Positions 39,846-51,471 of a stretch of DNA of 64,000 bases are shown here, one piece after another. The notes beneath the pieces are model-generated. The model did not search any database, was not told the DNA's origin, and was given only the letters and a program-made list of their open reading frames with translations. Positions within the stretch are counted from its first letter, which is position 1; each line of letters opens with the position of its first letter. This DNA comes from 'Nostoc azollae' 0708 (lineage in GTDB: Bacteria > Cyanobacteriota > Cyanobacteriia > Cyanobacteriales > Nostocaceae): the NCBI RefSeq assembly GCF_000196515.1, contig NC_014248.1, positions 4,530,001-4,594,000 on the forward strand, read 5' to 3'. Position numbers and translations under genes: made by a program.

Positions 39846-40978
39846 AAAGTCAAACAAAAAAATGGCTCTTTACGAGAACAAATATTCACAGTTAAAAACT
39901 CTATTCACGGTTCTGTAATTAGTGAAAAAAATGTTAAAGTTGTTGCACTAAGGGTAGTTGTCCAAGAGAGTTCAGGCATATTAGAACAGTGGTGGGATAT
40001 GGCAAACCCCAAAAATCTCACCACATTTGAAAAAGCAGTACAACGGTTGCAACTGCCGATGTTTACCATAATTTACGCCGACCGTAAAGGATATATTATG
40101 CACTTGTTTAACGGTCTAGTTCCCGTGGGAAAACAAGGAGACTTTAAATATTGGCAAGGTACTATTCCTGGGGACATATCCAAAAGATTGTGGACTAAAT
40201 TTCACCCTTATCAAGATTTACCAAAAGTAATTGATCCGCCCAGTGGTTGGTTACAAAATGCCAATGATTCACCTTGGACAACTACTTTTCCCACTGCTAT
40301 CAAAGCAGATAATTATCCACCATATATGGCACCACTGGGTCCAATGAATTTCCGCCCCCAGCGTTCTGCCAGAATGTTAGCTGCCGATGAAAGTATTTCC
40401 TTTGAGGAAATGATTACCTATAAGCATTCTACACGCATGGAATTAGCAGACCGAATTCTTGATGGTTTAATTCCCCCAGCCCGCAAATATGGTAACGAAT
40501 TAGCAAAACGAGCCGCTGATATCTTCGCAAAATGGGATAGACAAGCGGATGCAGATAGTAGGGGTGCCGTTTTATTTACCGCTTGGGCAGATAAATTAGA
40601 TTTTGATACAGCCTTCAGTCAACCTTGGAGTGAAAGCCAACCACGCACTACACCTGATGGTTTAGCTAACCCTAAAGCTGCGGTTGAATTATTAGAAACA
40701 GTAGGCGCTGAAGTAGAAAAAAATATGGCAGCTTAGATGTTAATTGGGGAAAAGTTTTCCGTCTGCGTGCTGGGTAAATAGATTTACCCAGCAATCGTGG
40801 TGATGGATATTTAGGACTTTTTCGAGCTGTTAATTTTACACCAGAAACAGAGGGACGTTTTCAAGCTGTGAGTGGTGATTCCTTTGTAGCAGCAGTTGAG
40901 TTTTCTCACATGGTAAGTGCAATGGCACTTACCAGCTACGGAAATGCGACACAACATGGCGTACACGCAAGGAAATAA
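39846..40978 (+). pseudogene. Penicillin acylase family (AHL/penicillin amidase), C-terminal part
   Basis: The coding match starts right after the IS701 end (REQIFTVKNSIHGSVISEKN) and continues open through SGILEQWWDMANPKNLTTFE, IIYADRKGYIMHLFNGLVPV and PPSGWLQNANDSPWTT to a stop at 40736. In the next frame it goes on as LDVNWGKVFRLRAG, GDGYLGLFRAVNFTPETEGR and SFVAAVEFSHMVSAMALTSY. This is the beta chain of an N-terminal-nucleophile acylase; cyanobacterial members include the acyl-homoserine-lactone acylase AiiC. The signal peptide, alpha chain and catalytic Ser are gone, removed by the IS. There is one frameshift and a stop near 40777. Confidence 0.8.
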
Positions 40979-41008
40979 AAACTCATTTAACTGAACGAAA
41001 AGTCTTTA

Positions 41009-41088
41009 ATTGATAAGGCAGAAAATTGATAAGGTAGAAAATTGATAAGGCAGAAAATTGATAAGGCAGAAAATTGATAAGGCAGAAA
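41009..41088. repeat. 16-bp tandem repeat, five copies
   Basis: Five head-to-tail copies of ATTGATAAGGCAGAAA, one with a T for C, end one base before the ATG of the PepSY gene at 41090. It is a variable-number type repeat. Confidence 0.95.
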
Positions 41089-41089
41089 A

Positions 41090-42235
41090 ATGAAGTCTAA
41101 AAAACTGTGTGACATGGCGTTTATTCTTCACTACTATATCAGGTTAGTTGTTGGGTTAATTGCGGCAATTATCGGTTTAACTGGTAGTTTTTTAATCTTT
41201 GAACCTGAAATGGAGGATTTTTTGGTTACCTGCAAGTTTGGTCATGTGAATCCCCAGGGGTAGCCTCTTTCAATTGATACGATTTTCAATACCATTCATG
41301 GAGCAATATCCAATCAAGCTGGTTTAAAACTTGGCACAATTATTTTACCTAAAAATGTTAGTTTTGCTTATCATTTCAGACTTTAGGATAGTGCTGATAA
41401 ACTAACCCAAATTTTTATTAATCCTTATACAGGTCAGGTAATGGGCTTGCTTCAGGAAGAGAAAAATATCCTGTCCTGGGTATTGCCTTAGGTTTACATT
41501 ATGAACTGTGAGCAGGTAAACCTGGACAAATTACGACTGCTATTGTCGGTCTACTATTATTTATTCTTAGTGTTACTGAAGTAATATTGTGCCCTGGTTG
41601 GAGAAAAATCATGGATGGATTCAAAATTAAATGGTATAGACATCCTAAACGTTTAAGTTTTGATCTTCACAAAGTGATAGGGATTATGGTAGCTGTATTT
41701 TTAGCTTTAACTGGCTTCACTGATTTTTGTTGGAATTTATTTATATGATCAGTCTGTTCCGATTATTCATGCTCTTACTTTGATACCTAAACGTCCATAA
41801 GTTTCTTCCCAACCGGTTTCTGGTCAATCTCCAATGGTATTGTCGAAAATCCTGCAAAGAGCAGAAGTAGCGATACCAAATGCCAAAACTACATATATTC
41901 GTGTAGCTAACAAACCAGAGGAAGCAATTACAGTTGCTAAAAAGCTATCTGATGGTAGTTCTATGTATGGTCAGAGTGAGATTTCATTTGATCAATACAC
42001 AGGCAAGGCGTTGCAAATAGTTGAGAGTCGTTCTTTACCTTTAGGCGATCACATTCTCAATTCTTTTGAACCTTTACAGTATGGAAGATTCGGGGGAATT
42101 TATAGCCGGATTCTCTACATAATTGTAGGTTTAGCACCCATGATTCTCTTTGTTACTGGCTTGGTAATGTGGTGGGAGCCCCGCCGTATCAAGCCAATAA
42201 ATGTAAATACTTCAAATCAAACGGACATGATATAG
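41090..42235 (+). pseudogene. PepSY-associated transmembrane protein, disrupted
   Basis: It opens with MKSKKLCDMAFILHYYIRLV and a membrane helix (VVGLIAAIIGLTGSFLIFEP). PepSY-type text follows (FINPYTGQVMGLLQEEKNIL), then a frame-shifted middle with WYRHPKRLSFDLHK and IGIMVAVFLALTGF. An open end at 41834-42235 has a last helix (APMILFVTGLVMWWEPRR). Stops at about 41261 and 41382 and several frame changes are present. Such proteins often sit with siderophore receptors and may reduce or release iron at the inner membrane, which fits the neighbours. Confidence 0.75.
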
Positions 42236-42249
42236 TCAGCGGTAATCTT

Positions 42250-42712
42250 GTAGTAACCCTCCAAGCGATGGGTTATCTACAAGATTTGGGTGTAAGTAAC
42301 CAGGAATTTCAGAACCCCTTCTGTTTGATGAAGATTTTATGTTAATTGAGGATAGTTGTTATTTCGGGTGTGGATAAACCAACACAAGCTGCTAGTTCTT
42401 CTCAAGCTATTTGTTCTTGTGCGTTGGTGTTGAATATTTGAGTAGCTGCGGCTACATATTCAGAATTGCTGAGATTGTTCACTTTTTCCACAGAGGTTTT
42501 TTAAGAATTAAGACTAGCTATGCAATCGCCTTGTTCTCTACGATTAATTAAATCTTCTGTAAAGCCTTCTAAACTTAGAGAATTTCTTGTTAGAGAACTG
42601 CCTAAGATCATGGCCAATAAAGGAATTAAATACTGAGAATCATACCAAGGTTTTACTTGAATAATGCCGCTAACCATGAAGCCTGTAACTAAATCAGATA
42701 ATAAGTAAACTT
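42250..42712 (-). pseudogene. UPF0014/FetB-like ABC permease fragment plus unknown fragment
   Basis: On the minus strand 42520-42712 reads LVTGFMVSGIIQVKPWYDSQ, YLIPLLAMILGSSLTRNSLS and GFTEDLINRREQ, resembling the middle of FetB-type (UPF0014) permeases involved in metal export. It stops at about 42508. A second piece at 42345-42500 (NLSNSEYVAAATQIFNTNAQ; EELAACVGLSTPEITTIL) is not recognised and has its own stop. Both are remnants. Confidence 0.45.
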
Positions 42713-42851
42713 ATGCATTTGGGATGCTCCCCTTTTTATAGGGGTTAGCAAAGATAATCTAAAACTCTACCTAGAAAAACGCAAATTATATTCCATTGTT
42801 GTTAATAGTTGTAATTAAGTGAAGTTATTATCTCTCATTTCCTAGTTGATT

Positions 42852-43661
42852 ATGAACGGTTTTTTCTGTGCAGAAGAATCTTGTCAAGCGAACGAAGATC
42901 CCATTGGTCGTGCATCAAATCACCGATACTATGTTCTGATTGCATCTCCACCACCTTGGACATTTTATCCCCTAGATTCCAAATGTATTACTAGTAAATT
43001 ACAAGCTTTAAGATCAGCTATTGATGAGGGTGCATGGTCTCTACGCTTGGTATTTATTTACAATGCTAATTATTATAAACTTGGGCAAACTCGTCTAATT
43101 ATCTATTACCAAACTGAAGAGTCTTTTTCAGGGTATAGCAAGAAAGAATATATCCTATCAGATATCAATGATGTAGTACCAATCATAGAAAGGTGTATCA
43201 GAAATGAAACTCTAGAAGAATTCGAAGACATAAATATTCAACCTAGAATTTTTTTAGTATGTACTCATGGTAATCATGATAAATGTTGCTCTAAATATGG
43301 TAATCCTTTTTATCGTCAAGCTATCACAACATTAAAAGATTTATTATTATCTAATACTCGAGTTTGGCAAGGTAGTCATTTTGGTGGACATCGTTTTACA
43401 CCAACCATGATTGACCTTCCAGAAGGGAGATATTACGGTCGGTTAGACCAAAAATCCTTTACTACTATTTTTAAACGAGCTGGTGATATCCAATGTTTAG
43501 AAAATGTCTATCGCGGTTGGGAAATTTCACCCTGGCAAGTGCAAGTTTTAGAAAAAGAGTTAATGCTAACATATAATTGGTCTTGGTTTAATTATCAAGT
43601 GCAAGGTCATGTAATTGAGCAACATCAAGATGAAACTTTTAGTAAACTTTTAGGAAAGTAG
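42852..43661 (+). CDS. Sucrase/ferredoxin-like protein (thioredoxin-like [2Fe-2S] family), C-terminus frameshifted
   Basis: From ATG 42852 the frame gives 269 residues of the Suc_Fer-like family: FFCAEESCQANEDPIGRA, VCTHGNHDKCCSKYG with the clustered cysteines of the [2Fe-2S] thioredoxin-like fold, WQGSHFGGHRFTPTMIDLP and GRYYGRLD. The family is usually longer. In another frame the next 180 bp continue sensibly (VEITFTTHDAIVESHRRNVV; KRVSLRGECGHDELV) to a stop at 43838, so an indel near 43655 removed about 60 C-terminal residues. The front with its cysteines is intact, so residual function is possible. It sits inside the dead siderophore region. Confidence 0.8.
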   Translation: MNGFFCAEESCQANEDPIGRASNHRYYVLIASPPPWTFYPLDSKCITSKLQALRSAIDEGAWSLRLVFIYNANYYKLGQTRLIIYYQTEESFSGYSKKEYILSDINDVVPIIERCIRNETLEEFEDINIQPRIFLVCTHGNHDKCCSKYGNPFYRQAITTLKDLLLSNTRVWQGSHFGGHRFTPTMIDLPEGRYYGRLDQKSFTTIFKRAGDIQCLENVYRGWEISPWQVQVLEKELMLTYNWSWFNYQVQGHVIEQHQDETFSKLLGK

Positions 43662-43869
43662 AAATAACTTTCACAACACATGATGCTATAGTAGAAAGTC
43701 ATAGACGTAATGTGGTTGATGATCCTAGTAAAAGGGTTAGCCTTCGAGGAGAATGTGGTCATGATGAATTAGTAACTATTTCTCAGTGTACGCTTACAAA
43801 ACTTTTTTATCTTGAAAAGTCATTAATAACAGTTTAATCAATAGTCAAACTATTTTCCTGTGTTCTGCT

Positions 43870-44206
43870 ATAGCTCGGGTATTCATCCCTATTATCAGGA
43901 CCATGTCAATCAGAAACAATTTATTGATCAGGGTATTTACCTTCGTGCATATGAAAATCAAGGTAAATATCAGGAAAATACTTCCTTAGAATTAAGTCCT
44001 CAAATCAGTGGTGATGTTATTTTCTTAATTCTCGGATGACACAGTGAATTAAGGTTGAAACAATTAACCAATCATCCTCTGTGGTCACGGTTACAAGCCG
44101 TTCAACAAAATCGTGTTATCCAGTTGAAAGTGATATCTGGATTGGCGCATGGGGCATTATTGGCACTAATTAAGTTTTAGATGACCTATTTAAATATTTG
44201 CCCTAA
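43870..44206 (+). pseudogene. Iron-siderophore ABC substrate-binding protein, C-terminal fragment
   Basis: The fragment reads YLRAYENQGKYQENTSLELS, a stop, then ELRLKQLTNHPLWSRLQAVQ and QNRVIQL. A frame change leads to the DLFKYLP-type end. This is the C-terminal lobe of a FecB/FepB-like periplasmic binding protein. The N-terminal lobe is missing. It parallels the second binding-protein pseudogene at 50485. Confidence 0.65.
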
Positions 44207-44239
44207 ACAAAGCTGTTAATGCTAATTGACCATAACTAA

Positions 44240-46837
44240 TAGCAAAAGGGTTTACCAGCACAGAAAGCCTGATAAATTACAGCAAGTTCTTTAACTAAAA
44301 TATTGATTGATAAACCATAACCGACTAAATGATGTAGTGTCAGAATTAATATTGATTTCTCTGGTCGCAAATACAGCAGTTTCGCCCGCAATAATGGTGC
44401 TGGACCTAAATCAAAAGATGCCTGAGCGTCTTGTAAAGATAATATTTTAATTTCAATTTATTGCTGTTGTTGTTCAAGATGCTGTAAATCTACTTACGTT
44501 ACAGTTAAGCTAACAACTTCTGCAACTTCCTGAACAGGTTCACCATCTAAATCTAATAATTCAAAGCTAGTGCGTAAATTTTCGTGTCTTTGAATAATTT
44601 TGTTGATACTCTGAACCAGTGCTGATAAATTCAAATGTCCTTGAATGTGAACCGCTACAGGAATATTATATGTAGCTGTTCCTGGTTGCAGTTGATTTAT
44701 AATAAACCATAACTGTTCTTGAGTAAATGTGAGTGGATGTTAATGAGTACTTCTCTCAACTTTAAAAATAGGCAAGGATACATGAGTAAAGTTGTTATTC
44801 ACTTGGTTTAGTATTTGGTTTTCTAATTCAGAGATACCAGCACCATCAAAGAATTCAACTACAGATATAGCCACCTCAAAATCAACTTCTATCCGGTTTC
44901 TTAACTCGAAAACCTTGAGAGAGTCTAAACCTAAACTACTCAAAGGTTTCTCACTATCTAATTGCTCAGGTTTTACCCTCAATACCCTAGCTAGTAATTT
45001 TTGTAAGTAAGAATTTAATAATTGCTGTCTTTCTTGTCGTGTTAGTGCTAGTAAGTTGTTGCGTGTGAGAACTGCTTCTGGTTCTGTTGTCTGGCTAATT
45101 TCTAGAATACTGCTCCCAACAACTTCTAATGTACCTTCTGAAAATCTGCCTTTTGTGGCACGACGTTGAATTTTACCACTGGAAGTTTTAGAAATTGTGC
45201 CAGCTTTGATTAAAACAAGTGCATAAACTTGTATTTCATGTTCTGGGGTTAAAGCTTGACGAATAGCAGCTGTAACTTCTTCTATATTCGGTTTAGTACG
45301 AAAATTTAGTTCTTGTACTACTACTAAATGTTCTTTTTTTTCTACTTCCACCGCAAAAGCCGCAACACTTCCCCCACGCAACATTTTATGACTGCGTTCT
45401 GCTGTGAGTTCAATATCTTGGGGGTAAACATTGCGTCCCCTGATGATGATTAAATCTTTTGCTTGTCCAGTAACGAAAAGTTCACCATTGTGCAGAAATC
45501 CTAAGTCCCCAGTCCGTAAAAATGGACCTTCTCCTGTATCTTGCAGATATGCGTGGAATGTTTGCTCTGTTTCTTCTGGACGGTTCCAGTAACCATGACC
45601 TATACTAGGACCTGATCCCCAAATTTCCCCAATTTCGTCAGTAGTGCAACAAGTTAAAGTATCTGGGTTAGGAATAATAATCTGTTGTTGAGTCACAACT
45701 TGACCACAAGTAACTATCTGAATTCCATTCTCTGCGTTAGCAGCCGCATCAATTACATGGTTGGATTCTAAAGCGGTTTTTTGTAATCTTTTGGTTTTAA
45801 CTAAGGCAGATTTGACACTACCAGAAACCATTAAGGTTGCTTCTGCCATGCCATAGCAAGGATAAAAAGCTTATGGGGGAAAACTTCATTAAGCAAAGGT
45901 TTGAGTAAATCGCTCTAAAGTTTCCTGTCGAATTGGTTCACCACCATTAAATGGTACATTCCAACTGCTTAAATCTAGGGTTGACCGTTGTTCTGGGGTG
46001 ATTTTTTACATAGCTCCTAGGCAAAGTTAGGAGCGCCACTGGTTGTACCTCTATAATCAGATATTGTCTTTAAGCACCGATAGGGAGCAAAAAGGATCGG
46101 GGTGGCATCATGATATAAGGAAAACCTCCATACAAAGTTTGCAGTATACCGCCAATCAATCCCATGTCATGATAAGCAGGTAGCCAAGTTACAAATTTAC
46201 TACTGGAGGTATGTTCCATATATTAGCGTGTCACAGCCGCATTGTGTAACAGGTTGCCGTGACTGAGCATTACACCTTTGGGTGTGCCAGTAGAACCAGA
46301 TGTGTATTGTAAAAAGGCTAGAGTTTCCTGATTAATTAAAGGCTGTTGCCAAGCTGCTTCTATGGCTGGATCAAGGTTATCGGTGGTCAGCCAATGAATA
46401 TTATCTATTTTATAGGTAAGTAAACTTTGCACCTGTGACAATATTCCTGATGTCGTCAGGATAACTGCGGCTTGTGCGTCTTTTAAAATCTCTAAGATTC
46501 TGGGTGTGTTGCGCTAGTTAAGTGGCGGATAAGCAGGAACTGCTACCACTCCAGCATACAGACAACCGAAAAAGGCAGCTAGGTAATCTAGTCCTGGTGG
46601 GTATAGCAGCAAGGCTCGTTCACCGCTTAAACCCAGAGCTTGTATTCGAGATGCGAACTTACAAGTTAGCGCTTCCGCGAGCGCTCTACTTTGATGCTCT
46701 AACTCGTTATAAGTCAGGCACTTTGCTTGTACTTCTCCATCTTGCAGAAAAGTAAAACCCTCAGTATTTAGTTGTTCTCAATACCTGTAACGCAGTAAAC
46801 CTACAACCGTAGAAAAATCATGGACAGATTTCGTCAT
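44240..46837 (-). pseudogene. NRPS loading module: fatty-acyl-AMP ligase, carrier protein, truncated condensation domain
   Basis: ATG 46837 (MTKSVHDFSTVVGLLRYRY) begins a fatty-acyl-AMP ligase. Its pieces include [20 protein letters not shown] (46223-46441), TWLPAYHDMGLIGGI, and an open end from 45849 (GSGPSIGHGYWNRPEETEQ; FLRTGDLGFLHNGELFVTG). A carrier domain follows with the attachment Ser in SSLGLDSLKVFEL. After a TAA at 44740-44742 the same frame continues into a condensation domain (HPLTFTQEQLWFIINQLQPG; TLHHLVGYGLS) that breaks off near 44240. Multiple stops and frame changes lie in the ligase. It would have started a lipopeptide chain, possibly a siderophore given the neighbours; no downstream modules remain. 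Confidence 0.85.
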
Positions 46838-47553
46838 TGTATTTTCACAGTCTTGATGCACACAAGAGAATTGAATTGAAGCCAGTTGAAAAACCTTAAC
46901 AAAGGGTTATCACCCTAATGATAACTGGTTAGTATGCAGGTATTAGCAGCGTTTTATTCGCGTCTAGTTGATCTGTTCCTTCCAATTAGCAAGTATTTAT
47001 TCCTAATAATGAAGTATTTCTTCCTAAGAATATTTAATTATTGATCCTAGCTTATAGCAATTAGTGAAAAATTACAACCAGAAAATAATCAATAAGGCTT
47101 ATCACCATTTTTGTCACGCATAACTTTTTATACCCTCCTAAATTACTACCTTAGACAGATCACCAACTCTTATATCACAGAATTATGACTTAAAAGTAAC
47201 AACTATCCATTCTAAATGAATACATGAGATCCTTACTTTACAAGGATTTTAGTCTAGATGTTCCATCTATTCCATTAACTCCCCTTCAGCCAGTACAGCT
47301 ATAGCAGGGTTGGAAAAATGCTTGCTTTATAAAAGCCTTTATGATCACTATTCTTAATAGTGATTGCTATAAGTGTAAATAGTTGTATTTAATTACTGAT
47401 AAAGTATAGGTATAAAAGATCAAGGCTTATTAAGGAATATTGCGTTACAGTTTTAGTTTAGGCGTGAAAGTTTCTACTGCATGCAGAGACTAGTACATAA
47501 CTAGAACACTTAGGAAGACTCAGTTTACAGGTGTAGGGGAAGGAGTAACGGGA
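46838..47553. other. Divergent intergenic region, dead NRPS and TonB-receptor genes
   Basis: This 716-bp AT-rich region has no open gene. It would have held promoters for both divergent genes. AATGATAACTGG near 46917 could be a relic of a Fur-type site, but I cannot show this. AAGGAG at 47540 is the receptor's ribosome site. Confidence 0.4.
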
Positions 47554-50463
47554 ATGAAGTTTGAGTTAATGAATGAGATACATTCAGCAGGATTAGTATT
47601 GACTGTTATTGGCAGCTTAGTACAACCGGCTTATGCAGAAAAGCAAACAAAAGAAATATCTAGGGTTGAAGACAAAGAATATTATTCAACCAGCGCAGCG
47701 CAATTACTAACATAAAACCACAATAGATCAGTCACTGGAAGTACACGCGTTAAGATTAATACCACTAATAAAGGTATTGAGGTAATTTTAGAAAGTCCTG
47801 GTATAGAAGCAGTTAAGCTAGTTAATAAAAGTCAATGCAGCGATTTTATAGTAGAGATACCCAATACATTTCTATCACTAGGTAAACAAAACAGTTTTAA
47901 CCAAAAGAATCCAGCTGCAGGTATAACCAATGTCAGCGTCACCCAAACTAACGCCAATACCGTCCAACTAACAGTTACAGGTGAAAAAGGTGTACCAACC
48001 GCAGAATTATTTGATGGTGATGAAGGCTTAATGTTTGAACTTGCACCCATTGCATTTCCTATCATTTCACCACAGCAAAGTCAAACATTAATCCAAATTA
48101 CTGAAGTTAAATTTAAGACTACCACCAATGGCTGAGAAATTATCTTAGCCACTCCAGAAGGTGAGAAACTGCAAATATCTTGCAAAACTGAGGGAAACAA
48201 ATTCATTATTGATATTCCCTCAGCCCAACTTAGTCTACCCAATCGTGATACAGTTAGCCAACAAAAACCCAGTGCAGGAGTTCATGATATCACAGTTACT
48301 AACTTTAATAGCAACACTATTAGAGTTATCGTTACGGGAACAGATAATACACCCAAGGTAGAACTATTTGATAGTAACGAATGTTTAATTTTTGGCATTA
48401 CCTCAACAAGATCTACCTCTCAAGCAGAAGCACAACCCACACCAGCACCCTAGTCAGAAAATCCAACTCAATCAGAATAACCAACCGCTTCAGAAACACC
48501 AATAGAACTAATAGTTACAGGCGAAAAAAATAGCGGTTACTTTATCCCCGAAGCTACAACTGCTGCTAAAACTGCTGCACCATTGCGTGATATTCCTGCA
48601 TCTATACAGGTTATACCCAAAGAACTCATTCAAGACAGGCAAGTAGTTAGACTCAACGAACTAGCAGATAACCTTAGTGGTGTGCGTCCTCAAGAAACCT
48701 ATGGCAGACTAGCATCTAAAGGTTACTTTATTCGCGGTTTTGCTACAGGTTTTAAAACCCTTCGTGATGGCGTAAAAGATACTGGTTTTTTGAGTCATCG
48801 TGATGTCGCTAATATTGAGCGGGTAGAATTTCTTAAAGGACCAATATCAGTTCTCTATGGTAGCTTCACCAGTCCCAGTGGTATAGTTAATACCATTACC
48901 AAAAAGCCCATTCAATATCCTTTTTATCAACTTAATGGCACTATTCGTAACAATGACTTTTATCGGACATCAGTTGATCTTTATGGACTTTTTTTAGAAA
49001 ATCGTGCCGCACTCTACCGTGTTAATGCAGCTTATGAAAGTGCGAAAAGTTTCCATGATTTTGTAGAAAATGAAAGTACCTTTATTGCCCCAATGATTAC
49101 CGTCAAAGTGGGATAAGGAACAAATCATTCTTTTGACCGGGGTTTTCCTTCCAATAATAAAGTAGTTTTCGATTTGACCATCAACGGCTTTTTAGGTCAA
49201 CCAAATCTCAATCGAGGTGAACTCAAATCTAATAATTCTACCTATACACTAGAAAGTGAATTTGGGTACAACAATAACTGTAAATTTCGTCAAGCCTTCA
49301 ATGTCCCTATGGTTAGCGGTAATAGGAGAGGAGTGCGACCAAGGCGTATCAATGCCGATGGACAGACAGTAACGCAAGCATATCCTTATGTTGGTGAAGC
49401 CCACAATAATTTGACATTTCAAAATGAAATTTGTGGCAAATTTAAAACTGGTTCAATTGTCCATAATGCACTTATCGGAGTGGAGTTATCCCGCGACAAA
49501 TTAGCCTACGACTTTTATAGTGGTAGGATTAGCGATTTAGATATTTCCAACCCTGTTTATGGCGCACCAGCACCAGAAAATCTTACTAGGTCTAATGAAG
49601 AGTATGGCGGCAATAATATTGGCATTTATCTCCAGGATTTAGTGGAACTAACACCACAAATCAAATTACTTACTGGTGGTCGTTTTGATACTGTTAATTC
49701 TTTTTATCGAGATGTAGAAACTGGTACAGTCTATAACGAAAATTCAGACTCTAAGTTTTGTCTAAGAATACGGTTAGTTTATCAACCTACTGATCATATA
49801 TCAATTTATGCTAGTTGGAATAATTCCTTCAACCCGCAAATATTGACTCGAAATCGGAATGATGAACCTTTTAAACTAGAAACAGCAGAACAATTTGAAC
49901 TAGGAATTAAGCAGGAATCTTTTAATAAGCGTCTGTCAGCAATTTTAGCTTATTTTGATATCACCAACAAAAATCTTTTAACTACAGATCCTGTTGATGA
50001 TAACTTTAGCATTCAAACAGGTGAACAAAAAGGTCGAGGAATTGAATTAGACCTTGTTGGTGAAATTCTCCCTGGTTGGAAATTCATTGGTACTTATGCT
50101 TACACAGATGCCTACATTAGCCAAGATAATGACTCATCATTACTTAATGATAGGTTAGGTGGTGTACCTTACAATAGTGCAAGTTTATGCACTACTTACG
50201 AATTTCAAAAAGGTAACTTGCAGGGTTTCGGTTTAGGGCTTGGATTTGTTTATGCTGGAGAGAGAGAGGCTAGTTTACCAAACAATATGAAAATTCCTTC
50301 CTTTATCAGAACGGACGCCAGTATTTCCTATAAGCGACATAATTGGCTTGCTGCTATTAACTTTAAGAACCTGCTAGATACTAAATATTACGAGCGTCAA
50401 AGTTTCTATATTTTTCCGGCAGCACCATTAACAGTGTTGGGAACTGTTTCTTTTGAATTTTAA
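47554..50463 (+). pseudogene. TonB-dependent siderophore receptor with AMIN domains, five in-frame stops
   Basis: ATG 47554 has AAGGAG upstream and one frame runs to TAA 50463. It encodes a signal peptide, two AMIN-type domains (GIEVILESPGIEAVKL; KLQISCKTEGNKFIIDIP), a plug (LRDIPASIQVIPKELIQDR; VEFLKGPISVLYGS) and a beta-barrel ending in LTVLGTVSFEF. Stops occur near 47713 (TAA), 48133 (TGA), 48452 (TAG), 48478 (TAA) and 49114 (TAA), with no frameshift. The parent imported ferric siderophores through the outer membrane. AMIN-plug-barrel is the usual cyanobacterial layout. Confidence 0.9.
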
Positions 50464-50484
50464 AGGGCTTAAAAATTGTAATCA

Positions 50485-51438
50485 ATGAAAAAACCACATT
50501 TTGCTGATCTGAAGGTATGTATTCTAACTACTATTTCTTTATTGATAGTTACTGCTTGCCATGGTAGTTTTTATCAAAATACTGGAGAAATAAAACCAAA
50601 GCTATCAGCATTACCGGCAGAATGTCGATTAGTTAAACATGAATTAGGTGAAAGTTGTGTTCCAATTCACCCAAAATGGGTTCACTGAACAATTAGCTTT
50701 AGAAGTTGTCTTAGAATTAGGAATCAAACCAATAGCGGCTCCAGAATGGGATTTTGTAGCTAATAAAGCTAATTTTTTGGGTGATAAGATAAGCGAGGTA
50801 AGGAGAATCAGTTAAACATTGAGGAAATTGTCCATTTACACCCGGATTTGGTTGTTAGTTTATATGCTATTAATCCAGGAAATTATAAATTATTTTCGCA
50901 AATTGCCCCTACGCTTAAGGTGAAATATCCTTAAAGTGGATGGCAAGATTCTTTGCAACAAATGGGGGATGTATTAGGGAAAAGTAATGTTGCCAAAGAA
51001 TTCCTAAGTAAATACCATGAGATGGTAACAAATTCCAGGTATTTCTTGGGTGATAAATTAGAGAAAATTAAAGTTTCTGTGAGTAGATTTCATGGACAAG
51101 TACAACTACCTGAATTCCGTTCTCAATCTTCTTTTCCTAGTAATATTTTGGCAGAGTTAGGCATTTCTATGCGACTTAATCAAATGAATTTAGTCAAATC
51201 TCCTGATGATCATTTAATTATCCTCAGTTTGGAACGAATAGATTTACTCGATGCAGATATTTTGTTTGTAGCAGTAGATGTAGGAGCTAAAGAATTGTTT
51301 CGTAAATATCAAAATAGTCAGCTTTGGCAAATACTAAATGTAGTCAAAAATCAACGATTTTATAGTGTTGATCCTAGCTCTTGCATATTTGGTAGTCTTT
51401 TATCAGCTAATACCATAATTCATGATTTATTTAAATAA
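50485..51438 (+). pseudogene. Iron-siderophore ABC substrate-binding lipoprotein, frameshifted
   Basis: It begins MKKPHFADLKVCILTTISLL with a lipobox-like VTAC, then ECRLVKHELGESCVPIHPK. After frame changes it continues as ALEVVLELGIKPIAAPEWD and LNIEEIVHLHPDLVVSLYAI. From 50953 it is open again (QQMGDVLGKSNVAKEFLSKY; ADILFVAVDVGAKELF) to TAA 51438. This is a full-length FecB/FhuD-like binding protein ruined by at least two frameshifts and a stop. It lies 21 bp after the receptor, as in functional uptake operons. Confidence 0.85.
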
Positions 51439-51471
51439 ATTCATTACCAAAAAATACACAATTAATCCAGA

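Noticed and set aside
41009-41088. Possible CRISPR array
   Set aside because: The 16-bp units are head-to-tail with no spacers, and no cas genes lie nearby.
46910-46940. Fur-box-like sequence AATGATAACTGG before the receptor genes
   Set aside because: Only a partial match to the palindromic Fur consensus, and the flanking genes are dead; not enough to call a site.
47554-50463. Stop-codon readthrough or recoding in the TonB receptor
   Set aside because: Five stops of all three kinds, with no special context, in a region where all neighbours are also broken; decay is the simpler reading.
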